Source of the DNA: UBA1672 sp965263215
Lineage (GTDB): Bacteria > Pseudomonadota > Alphaproteobacteria > Micavibrionales > Micavibrionaceae
DNA length: 64,000 bases
Reading direction: 5' to 3'
NCBI GenBank assembly: GCA_965263215.1
Contig: OZ253663.1
Coordinates: forward strand, 806,001-870,000
This document shows, in pieces, positions 25,244 through 34,420 of the stretch. Positions within the stretch are counted from its first letter, which is position 1; every line of letters begins with the position of its first letter. Below the pieces are notes generated by a model. That model was not told the DNA's origin and ran no database searches. It worked only from the letters and a program-made list of their open reading frames with translations. The translations under genes and the position numbers were made by a program.

Positions 25244-26023
25244 TTAGTAAGGGGATTTACGGATAAGACGTTCAATTTCCGGCCATAGATCAGGATCACC
25301 AACCGCGATAACTTTACCGACAGAATTAAGTGTTAGCTCATCGCCGCGCCAATCGCTCATGTGTCCGCCTGCGCCCTTTACAACGGGGATGAGGGCAGCA
25401 AAATCATGCGGTGATAAGTCTTCTTCAAATATGATATCAACATAACCATTAGCCAAAAGCCCGTACATATAACAATCGCCACCCCATGTGATGCGGTTTC
25501 CGGTGGTTTCGAATATCTCATAAGCGCGGCCATAGTCGCTGAGCTTGGCAAACATGGTTGGAGAAGTGCTGCCGATTGTTGCGTCATGGATAGATGGACA
25601 GGATACAGTTTTTGCAGGCTTGCCGTTAAATGTTGTTGCCTCACCGTCCATACCGACCCATCGTTCTTTTAAGATTGGTTGGTCAATAACCCCAAGCTTT
25701 GGCGTCAGTCCTTCACAGACGGCAATCAATGTCCCAAAGGTCGGGCGGCCAACCATAAAGCTTTTCGTGCCATCAATCGGATCAATCAACCATGTGATCT
25801 CGCTATTGCTCTCCTTGATGCCAAACTCTTCACCCAAAATACCGTCATCAGGGCGCTCTTTTTCAATCATCTCTCGCAACGCTTGCTCAACTTCGCGATC
25901 TGCAACTGTTACGGGGCTGTCATCTTCTTTTCGCTCAATATCAATGGGGGTGCGGAAGTGCTTTTTAATAATTTCGCCCGCTTTATCGGCCATCCTATTG
26001 GCAAGTGCTGCAAATTCCTGCAT
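25244..26023 (-). CDS. hisN: inositol-monophosphatase-family histidinol-phosphatase (HisN-type)
   Basis: Mg-dependent phosphatase of the IMPase fold. 259 residues. Metal and catalytic motifs are ILGEEFG (62-68), WLIDPIDGTKSF (78-89) and, near the C terminus, LSPHDFAALIPVVKGAGG, where GD/W-type families have AWDxAA. The PHDFAAL variant together with KEDDSPVTVADRE is typical of the HisN-like branch that dephosphorylates histidinol phosphate in actinobacteria and many alphaproteobacteria. No other his gene is in the window, so the substrate is inferred. Divergent from the Sel1 gene. Confidence 0.85.
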   Translation of the reverse strand: MQEFAALANRMADKAGEIIKKHFRTPIDIERKEDDSPVTVADREVEQALREMIEKERPDDGILGEEFGIKESNSEITWLIDPIDGTKSFMVGRPTFGTLIAVCEGLTPKLGVIDQPILKERWVGMDGEATTFNGKPAKTVSCPSIHDATIGSTSPTMFAKLSDYGRAYEIFETTGNRITWGGDCYMYGLLANGYVDIIFEEDLSPHDFAALIPVVKGAGGHMSDWRGDELTLNSVGKVIAVGDPDLWPEIERLIRKSPY

Positions 26024-26071
26024 AAATAATCCTTCTACATTTATAGAATAAAAAGATAGGATTAAGTTTCA

Positions 26072-26794
26072 ATGCGAGTCAACTCCCAGAATTTGTTTAA
26101 CCCAATCTACTTTTGCCTATGCGTAATGTTGATCAGCTTTTCTTTTACTGTGCATGCCCAAAGCACTGATGTTGAGATGGTTAAACGACAGGCAGAGCAG
26201 GGGGATCCATCATCTCAGTTTTTTCTGGGGAAGTTATATTACGAAGGATCATTGATCGACAAAAATCAAATGTTGTCTTATGTCTGGTTCAGTTTGGCAG
26301 CAAAACAGAAATTCGAAGGGGCTGAGAGCCAAAGAGATAAAGTTTATAGTGAACTTCATAATAATTATAGGCCCACAGCCAAGGCACTTGTCGATCAATA
26401 CTATGAAAAATATGTATTCCCTTTTATTCCGCCTTTTGAAATTAATTTAAACGGTGAAAAAATAACCGGATCATCGGATGTTTCCCCGGATTTTCCTATC
26501 TATGCCATCTTTAAACATAAAGATCCCAATGTTACGCGAGTGCGTATGCATTATCCAAAAAAGCCATCTAGATTCAAAACGTTTGAAATGGGACGCCCTT
26601 ACAGAATTTTAAACCATGAAAAATTCATGAAAGCAGGACGGAAATCGCGTAGTGTCTTTATCGCAATCGGGGACGATGGAAAAGGATATCATCAAATCGT
26701 ACTGACCTTTATTCCCGTCAGTGAGAAACCAGTCAGCAAAGAACTAGTCAGCAAAGAAGAAGTAGGGCAAAAAGAAGATGAAAACAGTCAATGA
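26072..26794 (+). CDS. exported Sel1-repeat protein
   Basis: 240 residues: a signal peptide (about 1-29, cleavage after VHA), one Sel1-like repeat (about 39-76, AEQGDPSSQFFLGKLYYEG then LSYVWFSLAA), a linker, and a beta-rich C-terminal domain (about 125-215) that I do not recognise. The last 25 residues are Lys/Glu/Ser-rich with the near-repeat PVSKE / LVSKE. The 3' end overlaps alaS by 17 bases in another frame, so alaS is probably read from the same message. AT-rich relative to alaS. Confidence 0.8.
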   Translation: MRVNSQNLFNPIYFCLCVMLISFSFTVHAQSTDVEMVKRQAEQGDPSSQFFLGKLYYEGSLIDKNQMLSYVWFSLAAKQKFEGAESQRDKVYSELHNNYRPTAKALVDQYYEKYVFPFIPPFEINLNGEKITGSSDVSPDFPIYAIFKHKDPNVTRVRMHYPKKPSRFKTFEMGRPYRILNHEKFMKAGRKSRSVFIAIGDDGKGYHQIVLTFIPVSEKPVSKELVSKEEVGQKEDENSQ

Positions 26795-29495
26795 CATCCG
26801 TAATGAATTTTTAGGGTTTTTCAAAGATAAGGGGCATGAAGTTGTCCCTTCATCTTCGCTTGTACCGCATAATGATCCGACATTGATGTTTGTGAATTCA
26901 GGCATGGTGCAGTTCAAGGACGTGTTCACGGGCAAGGAAAAGCGTGATTACACGCGCGCGACCACGTCACAGAAATGCGTGCGTGCAGGCGGTAAGCATA
27001 ACGATCTGGAAAATGTCGGCTATACGGCGCGTCACCACACCTTCTTTGAAATGCTTGGGAATTTTTCATTCGGGGATTATTTCAAGGAAGAAGCCATAGA
27101 ATGGGCGTGGGAACTGGTCACAAAGAATTTCGACCTTCCTGCCGAAAAATTGTGCGTAACAGTACACAGCACCGATGAAGAAGCTGCTGAAATTTGGAAG
27201 AAAATCACAGGCTTTGCCGATGAAAAAATAATCCGCATCCCCACCGATGATAATTTCTGGCGCATGGGCGATACAGGGCCGTGCGGGCCGTGCACGGAGA
27301 TTTTTTACGACCATGGCGATCATATCTGGGGTGGCCCTCCGGGTTCACCGGAGGAAGACGGCGACCGCTTTATTGAGATTTGGAACAATGTTTTCATGCA
27401 GTATGAACAAATTGATGCCGATACCCGCATTGATCTGCCCGCGCAAAGTGTGGATACAGGCATGGGGCTGGAGCGTATGGCCGCAACCCTGATGGGCAGT
27501 AACGATAATTACGCCATTGATATTATGCGCGCCTTGATTGAGCATTCTGCCGATTTAACAGGCGTTGCGCCTGATGGTGACATGACGGCCAGCCATAAAG
27601 TGATTGCCGATCATTTGCGTTCTGCCGCATTTTTGATGGCTGATGGGGTGATGCCTTCGAACGAAGGGCGTGGCTATGTTCTGCGCCGGATTATGCGCCG
27701 TGGTATGCGTCACGCGCATTTGCTCGGAGCGCAAGACCCGTTGATGTATAAGCTCTACCCGACATTATTAGGGAAGATGGGCGAAGCTTACCCTGAATTA
27801 AAACGCGCAGAGGCGTTGATCACACAGACATTGGAAACCGAAGAAAAGCGTTTCAAGGTGACGCTTGATCGTGGGTTGAAAATGCTGGATGAGGAAGTGG
27901 AGAAGGTTGCGAGCGGCGCAAAATTCCCCGGCGATGTGGCGTTCAAACTCTATGACACATACGGCTTCCCGCTCGACCTGACACAGGACGCCCTGCGCGC
28001 GAAAGAAATTGAGGTGGATATTGATGTCTTTGACGCTTGCATGGCAGAGCAAAAGCAAAAAGCCCGCGCCGCGTGGAGTGGTGCTGGCGGTGAAGCCACT
28101 GACAAGCTATGGTTTGATATTTTGGAGAAATATGGTTCGACAGAATTCTTAGGTTACGAAAGAGAGCGATCCGAAGCAAAAGTTTTGGCAATTGTACAGG
28201 GCGGTGTTCTTGTAAAAGAAATATCTGCAAGAACAAAAGATAAGCCCAGAGACGAAGCATATATAATTACTAACCAGACTCCATTTTATGCAGAAAGCGG
28301 TGGGCAGGTAGGCGATAATGGGTATGTAATTGTAGATGATGAAAATCAAGGACGTATTTTAAACACTCTCAAGAAACTTGGAAATATCTGGGCGCATGAC
28401 TGTCAGGTAACTAAGGGAAAAATTTCTGTGGGCGATACTCTCGATTTATGCGTGGATATTTCTCGTCGTACAGCTATCAAATCCAACCACTCCGTTACAC
28501 ATCTGATGCACGAAGCATTACGCCGCGTTTTGGGGGATCATGTTGCGCAGAAAGGCTCGCTGCAGGATGCGGAGCGTACACGTTTTGATATTTCGCAGCC
28601 CGTGGCCATGACCAAGGATCAAATCACCGAAGTTGAAACCATCGTCAATAAAGAAATCGCCGCCGATACGGATGTTATCACACGCGTGATGCCATTAGAT
28701 GAAGCGCGGGAGAGCGGGGCGATGGCGTTGTTCGGTGAGAAATACGATGATGAGGTGCGCGTTGTTGCGATGGGTACGCAGGAAGGGAATAAGCAATTCT
28801 CCATTGAACTTTGCGGTGGTACACACGTTAATAAAACGGGCGAGATTGAGAAATTTAAAATCATTTCCGAAGGGGCGCTCGCCTCAGGTATCCGCCGTAT
28901 TGAGGCCGTAACAGGTGCACGCGTTGATGCGTATTATCAGGCGAGAACTGACGCAGTAATGGCTGAAGCTGAAAAGCTTAGGGAGTTACAAAAGGCATTG
29001 AATGAGGAACTCCGTTTGCTCGGCCAAGATATTCTAGGCGAACCTTCTCCTGATAACACACCTGAAGCTTTACTGGATTTAAAGAAGATTAATAAACGCA
29101 AACAAAAAGAAATTTCTGATCTTCGCCGTAAAAGTGCAACGGCTGATGCGAGCGATGACGAGATCAAAGACATTGGCGGTGCGAAGTTTATTGGTAAGGT
29201 CTTGGACGGTTTTCCACCGAAAGATCTGAAACCTATGGCGGATGATTTGAAGGCCAAACTCGGCTCCGGTGTGGTGGTTCTGATTTCCGCGAATGAGGGC
29301 AAGGCCTCTATCGTGGTTGGTGTCACCGATGATTTAACAGGCAAAATCAGCGCGGTTGATCTGGTGCGTGTCGGATCAGAGGCTTTGGGTGGTAAGGGCG
29401 GCGGTGGTCGCCCCGATATGGCGCAGGCCGGTGGGCCGAATGCAGATGCGGCGAATGATGCCGTTGAAGCCATAGAAAAATCTTTGGCGGGTTAA
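26778..29495 (+). CDS. alaS: alanyl-tRNA synthetase
   Basis: Charges tRNA-Ala and edits mischarged Ser/Gly. 905 residues: class II catalytic domain (PSSSLVPHNDPTLMFVNSGM, TGPCGPC), tRNA-recognition helices, editing domain with SNHSVTHLMHE and CGGTHVNKTGE as zinc ligands, and a C-terminal C-Ala domain ending in a GKGGGGRPDMAQAGG motif. The ATG at 26778 lies inside the upstream gene and matches the family N terminus. Bases 28110-28470 and about 28960-29140 look AT-richer and use AGA/AGG arginine codons that the rest avoids, which suggests mosaic origin by recombination. No frameshift. Confidence 0.97.
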   Translation: MKTVNDIRNEFLGFFKDKGHEVVPSSSLVPHNDPTLMFVNSGMVQFKDVFTGKEKRDYTRATTSQKCVRAGGKHNDLENVGYTARHHTFFEMLGNFSFGDYFKEEAIEWAWELVTKNFDLPAEKLCVTVHSTDEEAAEIWKKITGFADEKIIRIPTDDNFWRMGDTGPCGPCTEIFYDHGDHIWGGPPGSPEEDGDRFIEIWNNVFMQYEQIDADTRIDLPAQSVDTGMGLERMAATLMGSNDNYAIDIMRALIEHSADLTGVAPDGDMTASHKVIADHLRSAAFLMADGVMPSNEGRGYVLRRIMRRGMRHAHLLGAQDPLMYKLYPTLLGKMGEAYPELKRAEALITQTLETEEKRFKVTLDRGLKMLDEEVEKVASGAKFPGDVAFKLYDTYGFPLDLTQDALRAKEIEVDIDVFDACMAEQKQKARAAWSGAGGEATDKLWFDILEKYGSTEFLGYERERSEAKVLAIVQGGVLVKEISARTKDKPRDEAYIITNQTPFYAESGGQVGDNGYVIVDDENQGRILNTLKKLGNIWAHDCQVTKGKISVGDTLDLCVDISRRTAIKSNHSVTHLMHEALRRVLGDHVAQKGSLQDAERTRFDISQPVAMTKDQITEVETIVNKEIAADTDVITRVMPLDEARESGAMALFGEKYDDEVRVVAMGTQEGNKQFSIELCGGTHVNKTGEIEKFKIISEGALASGIRRIEAVTGARVDAYYQARTDAVMAEAEKLRELQKALNEELRLLGQDILGEPSPDNTPEALLDLKKINKRKQKEISDLRRKSATADASDDEIKDIGGAKFIGKVLDGFPPKDLKPMADDLKAKLGSGVVVLISANEGKASIVVGVTDDLTGKISAVDLVRVGSEALGGKGGGGRPDMAQAGGPNADAANDAVEAIEKSLAG

Positions 29496-29571
29496 ATCGC
29501 GCTTGCATCATTCAGGCAAGGTCGATATACAAAGAACACCAAATTTTTAAGGGTTAATAAGGAAAGAAAAG

Positions 29572-29994
29572 ATGGCCATAGAACGTACATTTTCAATTAT
29601 CAAGCCGGATGCAACACGCCGCAATTTAACAGGCGCGATCAACGCGAAACTGGAAGAAGCAGGTTTGCGCATCGTTGCACAAAAACGTATCCACATGAGC
29701 AAGGCAAAAGCCGAAGGGTTTTACGCCGTTCATAGCGAGCGTCCGTTTTTCGGTGAATTGACAGACTTCATGTCATCCGAGCCCGTTGTTGTGCAGGTTC
29801 TGGAAGGAGAGAATGCCGTTGCCAAAAACCGTGAGGTTATGGGCGCGACAAACCCGGCCGAAGCCGATGCAGGGACAATTCGTAAAGAATATGCAGTGGA
29901 TATCGGTGAGAATTCCGTTCACGGGTCTGACTCATTGGACAATGCGAAAATCGAAATTGAGTATTTCTTCACTGAAGATGAAATAGTCGGTTAA
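29572..29994 (+). CDS. ndk: nucleoside-diphosphate kinase
   Basis: Transfers the gamma phosphate between NTPs and NDPs through a phosphohistidine. The 140 residues are standard. ERTFSIIKPDA opens the protein, and the catalytic His117 is in NSVHGSDS; GATNPAEADAGTIR precedes it. AAGGAAAG stands before the ATG. It follows alaS by 76 bases and ends 8 bases from the convergent hybrid kinase. Confidence 0.98.
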   Translation: MAIERTFSIIKPDATRRNLTGAINAKLEEAGLRIVAQKRIHMSKAKAEGFYAVHSERPFFGELTDFMSSEPVVVQVLEGENAVAKNREVMGATNPAEADAGTIRKEYAVDIGENSVHGSDSLDNAKIEIEYFFTEDEIVG

Positions 29995-30002
29995 TCAGTA
30001 AT

Positions 30003-33000
30003 TTACTGATCTGCCCATTTTAGAAGTGCTGCCCGTGTTTGATCATTGGCGGCACTTAGTTTTTGTGCGGTCTTTATCGCATCATCATTTTGTGAAAGTT
30101 TTGCGGATTTTTCAATTTCCCCTGCCAGTTCACTGACGTGTTTCATACCGAAATTTCCGGCCATACCTTTAAGCTCGTGCGCTCTGGCACCTAAGGCTCC
30201 AATATTGTTTTCTTCTACATTTGTTTCAAGATCTTCTATGATTTCCGTGGCCTTTTCCAAGAAGCCTTGTAGAAGGTTTGTGAACTGGTCTTTACCGAGT
30301 GTATCCACAAGGCTTTTGAGCATTTTATGATCAAGTAATTCTACCTGTTCTGTTTTTACTTCCGTCTCTGTCTCTGTTTCACTTGGGTCAGGACTGTCAT
30401 CGGGCGTAGGAATTGATGGGTCGTCGTTGTTCTCTGACGCTGTGTGCACCTCAGTCTGCGGTTCTTCTTCAGGCGTGGTGTCACCGCCTTTGTTTGATGA
30501 ATGTTGTTGCATCAAATAGCGCTGAATTTCGGTCATTTCGTCATCAGGTGCATCACGTCTGAAGGCCGGCTTTTTTACATTTTCTTGTGTTGCTGGCGCA
30601 ATAACGGTTTTTGTTATTTTTGTTTCTTCTTCGAGTTTTTCTTCGTTCTGTTTAATCTCTATAGGTGCAGGTGTTGTCACGATTGGCGCAATGCGTTTCT
30701 TCTTTTCGCTTGCCGGTTTGACATTATCGTCCCGCATAGCGGGGATTATCTTTTCACGGGTTTTGATTTTGGAATCAGAGACGTAGTGCTCGCGATCATC
30801 AAGGCTTAAATTGGTTGCAACATTTTGCAGATCGATCTCTTTAGCTTCAGTTTTTTCAGGAGTTACCACAGGAGGATTTTCAGGTGTTTTGCTCTCAGGC
30901 TCTTTGATGTCATTTTCAAACTTACCAATAGAGGCATTATAAAGAACTTCATTTAATTGATTGGAATCTATTGGCTTTGCGATAAAACCATTCATGCCGG
31001 CAGCAAAAAAGTCCTCAATATCCTCGAGCATGACATTACCGGTGAGTGCGATCACGGGCGTTTTTGCAATAGTATTATCCGGATCAGTCCGCAACTTTTT
31101 CGTTGTGTCTAATCCTGATAATCCATCCATCTGGATATCCATCAAAATTAAATCAGGATGATGTTTTCGGCATAAATCTAAAGCTTCCAAACCGTTCGCG
31201 GCCATGAATAATGTGTGGCCTTGTTGCGTTAGTAGCCCGTCAATGACTTTACGGTTCATCTCGTTATCTTCGGCGACGAGAATACGCATTGGCTTTGTTT
31301 TATGCTGCTCTACATTGTCCGGATCAAAAAAGCTTTGATCATTCAATACATTGTTACTTTCCACGATCATGGGTAGATCAAAGAAGAATGTGCTCCCGCT
31401 TTCTGGTGCGCTATCAACCTGTATTTTGCCGCCCATGGCCTCGATCAATCTGTAAGAAATAGCAAGCCCTAACCCCGTACCGCCGTATTTTCTTGAGATA
31501 CTGGTCTCTGCCTGTGTGAACGGTGTAAAAAGCTTGGTTTGCGCATCGTCTGAAATACCAATACCTGTATCTTTAACCTCGAAACGTACTTTTGTTGTAT
31601 CCGTTAATTCGATTGTTGTGACTTTAATTAAGACTTCACCATCTTCTGTGAATTTTAAACCGTTATTCACTAAATTTAAAAGAACTTGGCGCAGGCGTGT
31701 GGGGTCACCAGATACAACATTTGGTACGTCATCACCAATATCACTGTTAAGCGCAAGACTTTTTTGCGAAGCATGACCAGACATTAAAATAATGATATCT
31801 TGGACAAGTTTATGCAGATCAAAATTGACGGTTTCAACTTCCATACTGCCGCGTTCGATTTTTTCAAAATCCAGAATATCGTTTAATAAAGCCATCATTG
31901 TGTCGCCGGATCTGCGGATCGTGTCTACATAATCGCCTTGTGTTTTACTCAGGCTTGTTGTTTGCAAGAGCTGAACCATACCCATAATACCGTTCATCGG
32001 TGTTCTGATTTCGTGGCTAACGACAGCAAGAAATGCTGATTTGGCTTGATTGGCTTTGTCCGCTATTTCTTTGGAGTGGCGCATTTCTTCGGTTCTTTTG
32101 ATCTCACGCTCTCTAAGCTCGGACATCAATTCTCTTTCACGCTCAATGACACGTAAAAGACGCGCTTGGTCGGCTGAATCTTTTGACTTTTGTAGGCGTG
32201 CCATAGAATGTTCGTCGCGTGCCTGATGTTCTGTCTCGGCTTTTTTACGCTCGTTTCTATAAATGTTGGCGCGTAAATAAGCGCCCATAAAACAGAATGC
32301 TTGGAATAAATGCGCATACCAAAAGTAAGTTACGTAGCCGGGCTCAACGTATCCCAATGAAATAATCGTGAGCAGTGTGAGCGCTGCACCTGATGACAGT
32401 AGAGCTATGCTAAATAGGCATGAGATTAAGGCGGGTTTATCACTGGTGAAGAAGACAATCGTAGAGAGTAAAACAAGGCATAATCCAATTGTGCTTGCTA
32501 CAATAATTAATCCCATCGCGCTTGCATTGAAAACGAAAATATAGAGTAAAACTGAGGCTGCCATCAAAAGCGTTAGAATGACAAGTGCGATGTTTTCCAT
32601 CGGCTTTAAATCATATGTTAGTTTCGCAAAGAACTTTGTGGCGATAACCAACAACATGAAACTGGACATATATAACCAGAACAGAACTGCACCGTTAATG
32701 ATGTTCACTGGTATTGCATACGCATCAAGATTGAAGAACAAGGCGCAAAGCACGGCATAATAAGAAAGTAAGGCAATTGATGCCTTGTTTTTGCCGATGT
32801 GGAAAGATGTTAGAAAAAAGGAAATGATCGTAATGAATAAAAGAGCTGCGATGATGTTTTTTATATTCCCTTGCAATAGCATTTGCATATATGTTTTTTG
32901 AGCAATGATCTTAGGTGCGAAAACCAAAGGTAAGCCTTTTTCCGGCTCGATCTCCATAACAAAGGTGTTTTGCATATTCGGCTTTATACTCAGAGACAAT

Positions 33001-33488
33001 GCCGAACCTAAATAGACGTCACTTGTCTCTTTTGAGGACGAGGGGATTGATATGGTTTGTTTTGTGTCATGATTGAGAATACGAATGGTTTTAATCATGC
33101 CCATTCTTCCATCTAGCGTATTACCAAAATGCAAAACCCAATCATCGGAGTTTGTTTGGTTATAGACAGAAAATAAAATCCAGACAGAATGCTCGGTGTC
33201 ATCCAGATTTATAATATCGGTTTTAGGCTTTTTGCCGCGAAGCTTCTCATTATGGTTTTTGATAATAATTTCAGAGGTAAGATCTTTATTTTGGTCAATT
33301 GTGAGATAGCTGTAGGGGGTTATGTTATAGGATGGTTGTTTACCATCTAATATCAACGTGTTTTGTGATTGCGCGTGCACTGATAATGGATTGCACAGAC
33401 ACGCCAATACCCACAAGACGCCAACCGCCAACATGCGTAAGCGGCTAGTTTTTATATTAACAAAAATGTTTCGTTCTATAATGGCCAT
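30003..33488 (-). CDS. hybrid sensor histidine kinase with 7TMR-DISM input, receiver and Hpt domains
   Basis: About 1161 residues from the ATG at 33488; a GTG at 33536 would add 16. Order: signal peptide ending near VHAQ (about 40), a periplasmic 7TMR-DISMED2-like domain (about 45-180), seven membrane segments (about 195-400), a coiled coil, HisKA with His492 in VSHEIRTPMNG, HATPase with NLVNNGLKFT, DTGIGI and GTGLGLAIS, a receiver with Asp784 in LILMDIQMDG, a Pro/Glu/Lys/Thr-rich linker of about 200 residues, and an Hpt with His1104 in HELKGMAGNFG. A full phosphorelay lies in one chain. No response regulator is adjacent, so output is unknown. Confidence 0.93.
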   Translation of the reverse strand: MAIIERNIFVNIKTSRLRMLAVGVLWVLACLCNPLSVHAQSQNTLILDGKQPSYNITPYSYLTIDQNKDLTSEIIIKNHNEKLRGKKPKTDIINLDDTEHSVWILFSVYNQTNSDDWVLHFGNTLDGRMGMIKTIRILNHDTKQTISIPSSSKETSDVYLGSALSLSIKPNMQNTFVMEIEPEKGLPLVFAPKIIAQKTYMQMLLQGNIKNIIAALLFITIISFFLTSFHIGKNKASIALLSYYAVLCALFFNLDAYAIPVNIINGAVLFWLYMSSFMLLVIATKFFAKLTYDLKPMENIALVILTLLMAASVLLYIFVFNASAMGLIIVASTIGLCLVLLSTIVFFTSDKPALISCLFSIALLSSGAALTLLTIISLGYVEPGYVTYFWYAHLFQAFCFMGAYLRANIYRNERKKAETEHQARDEHSMARLQKSKDSADQARLLRVIERERELMSELREREIKRTEEMRHSKEIADKANQAKSAFLAVVSHEIRTPMNGIMGMVQLLQTTSLSKTQGDYVDTIRRSGDTMMALLNDILDFEKIERGSMEVETVNFDLHKLVQDIIILMSGHASQKSLALNSDIGDDVPNVVSGDPTRLRQVLLNLVNNGLKFTEDGEVLIKVTTIELTDTTKVRFEVKDTGIGISDDAQTKLFTPFTQAETSISRKYGGTGLGLAISYRLIEAMGGKIQVDSAPESGSTFFFDLPMIVESNNVLNDQSFFDPDNVEQHKTKPMRILVAEDNEMNRKVIDGLLTQQGHTLFMAANGLEALDLCRKHHPDLILMDIQMDGLSGLDTTKKLRTDPDNTIAKTPVIALTGNVMLEDIEDFFAAGMNGFIAKPIDSNQLNEVLYNASIGKFENDIKEPESKTPENPPVVTPEKTEAKEIDLQNVATNLSLDDREHYVSDSKIKTREKIIPAMRDDNVKPASEKKKRIAPIVTTPAPIEIKQNEEKLEEETKITKTVIAPATQENVKKPAFRRDAPDDEMTEIQRYLMQQHSSNKGGDTTPEEEPQTEVHTASENNDDPSIPTPDDSPDPSETETETEVKTEQVELLDHKMLKSLVDTLGKDQFTNLLQGFLEKATEIIEDLETNVEENNIGALGARAHELKGMAGNFGMKHVSELAGEIEKSAKLSQNDDAIKTAQKLSAANDQTRAALLKWADQ

Positions 33489-33607
33489 CGGGCCTAGTCT
33501 TTCTTCTGAATGAAACGCAGTGATGGTTCTACTCACGCTGCATTATGGGCGTAAATAGTTAAGGCTTTCTTAGAAAAAGACGTTTTTTTGCAGTAAATTG
33601 GATGTTA

Positions 33608-33760
33608 TTAGGTGAATTTTACGAATGCGAGTGCAAGTAAAACCAAAATAATGCACGTTGCATAGGTTGCATATTTCATGCCCACGGTGAAGTGATGCCA
33701 AAAATTTTCAGCTTCTTGAATTTGTTCTTTGGTCACTTCGACTGCTTTATGTTCGGCCAT
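33608..33760 (-). CDS. aa3-type cytochrome c oxidase subunit IV (CoxIV_2-like)
   Basis: A 50-residue protein read directly from the sequence. It has a soluble start with VTKEQIQEAENFWHHF, then one membrane helix (about 30-48) with a short KFT end. The pattern of a short polar arm with WHxF ahead of a single helix is that of the small subunit IV of alphaproteobacterial aa3 oxidases, a non-catalytic part of the respiratory complex. AAGGAAT lies before the ATG. It sits between the hybrid kinase and purN. In many alphaproteobacteria this subunit also stands apart from the cox operon. Confidence 0.85.
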   Translation of the reverse strand: MAEHKAVEVTKEQIQEAENFWHHFTVGMKYATYATCIILVLLALAFVKFT

Positions 33761-33814
33761 GATATATTCCTTATTCTTAACTTTAGGCTGCGATTATAGT
33801 AATAAAACTTCCGG

Positions 33815-34420
33815 CTATATGCCACTCGTTTTTGTTCTTTGTTGCGCGATTAATTTTATCGCTTCGGGGTATATTTCATGCTCTTGCTCTAAAACACGGG
33901 CAGCGAGACTATCTGGCGTATCACCGTTTTTGACGGGTACGCGTCGTTGGGCGATAATTGGTCCGCTGTCTAAATCGGGGATTACAAAATGCACGGTGCA
34001 GCCTGCCTCTGTTTTACCATCATTGATTGCACGCGCATGTGTGTTCAGACCTTTGTAGTCAGGTAGTAATGACGGGTGGATATTTATCATTTGATCCGGC
34101 CATTTTTCAACAAAGGATCCAGTCAGGATGCGCATGAAACCTGCCAGTACGATAAGGTCAATCTCGTATTTCTCTAAGCGGCGTTGAATTTCATCTTCGA
34201 AGGCTTCACGTGTTTCATAGGCTTTGTGATCAACCATTTCTGTTGAAATGCCAGCTTGCTTTGCGGTATCGAGGCCTTCTGAGTTTGGTCTATTACTCAA
34301 GACCAGTGAAATTTCAGCCGGAAAATCCGCATCTTCACAAGCAGCCATAATGGATCGCATGTTACTGCCGCGTCCGGATATGAATATTGCCAGTTTTAAT
34401 TTTTTGATCTCTATGCCCAT
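33815..34420 (-). CDS. purN: phosphoribosylglycinamide formyltransferase
   Basis: Third step of purine synthesis: formylates GAR using 10-formyl-THF. 201 residues. LAIFISGRGSNMRSI is the phosphate-binding start, NIHPSLLPDYKGLNTH carries the catalytic Asn-His, and GCTVHFVIPDLDSGPIIAQ contains the conserved Asp. It overlaps purM by ten bases, so the two are translationally coupled as in most proteobacteria. Confidence 0.97.
   Translation of the reverse strand: MGIEIKKLKLAIFISGRGSNMRSIMAACEDADFPAEISLVLSNRPNSEGLDTAKQAGISTEMVDHKAYETREAFEDEIQRRLEKYEIDLIVLAGFMRILTGSFVEKWPDQMINIHPSLLPDYKGLNTHARAINDGKTEAGCTVHFVIPDLDSGPIIAQRRVPVKNGDTPDSLAARVLEQEHEIYPEAIKLIAQQRTKTSGI

Noticed and set aside
28937..29473. 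178-codon frame opposite the 3' part of alaS
   Set aside because: Shadow of a real gene on the other strand; no independent signal.
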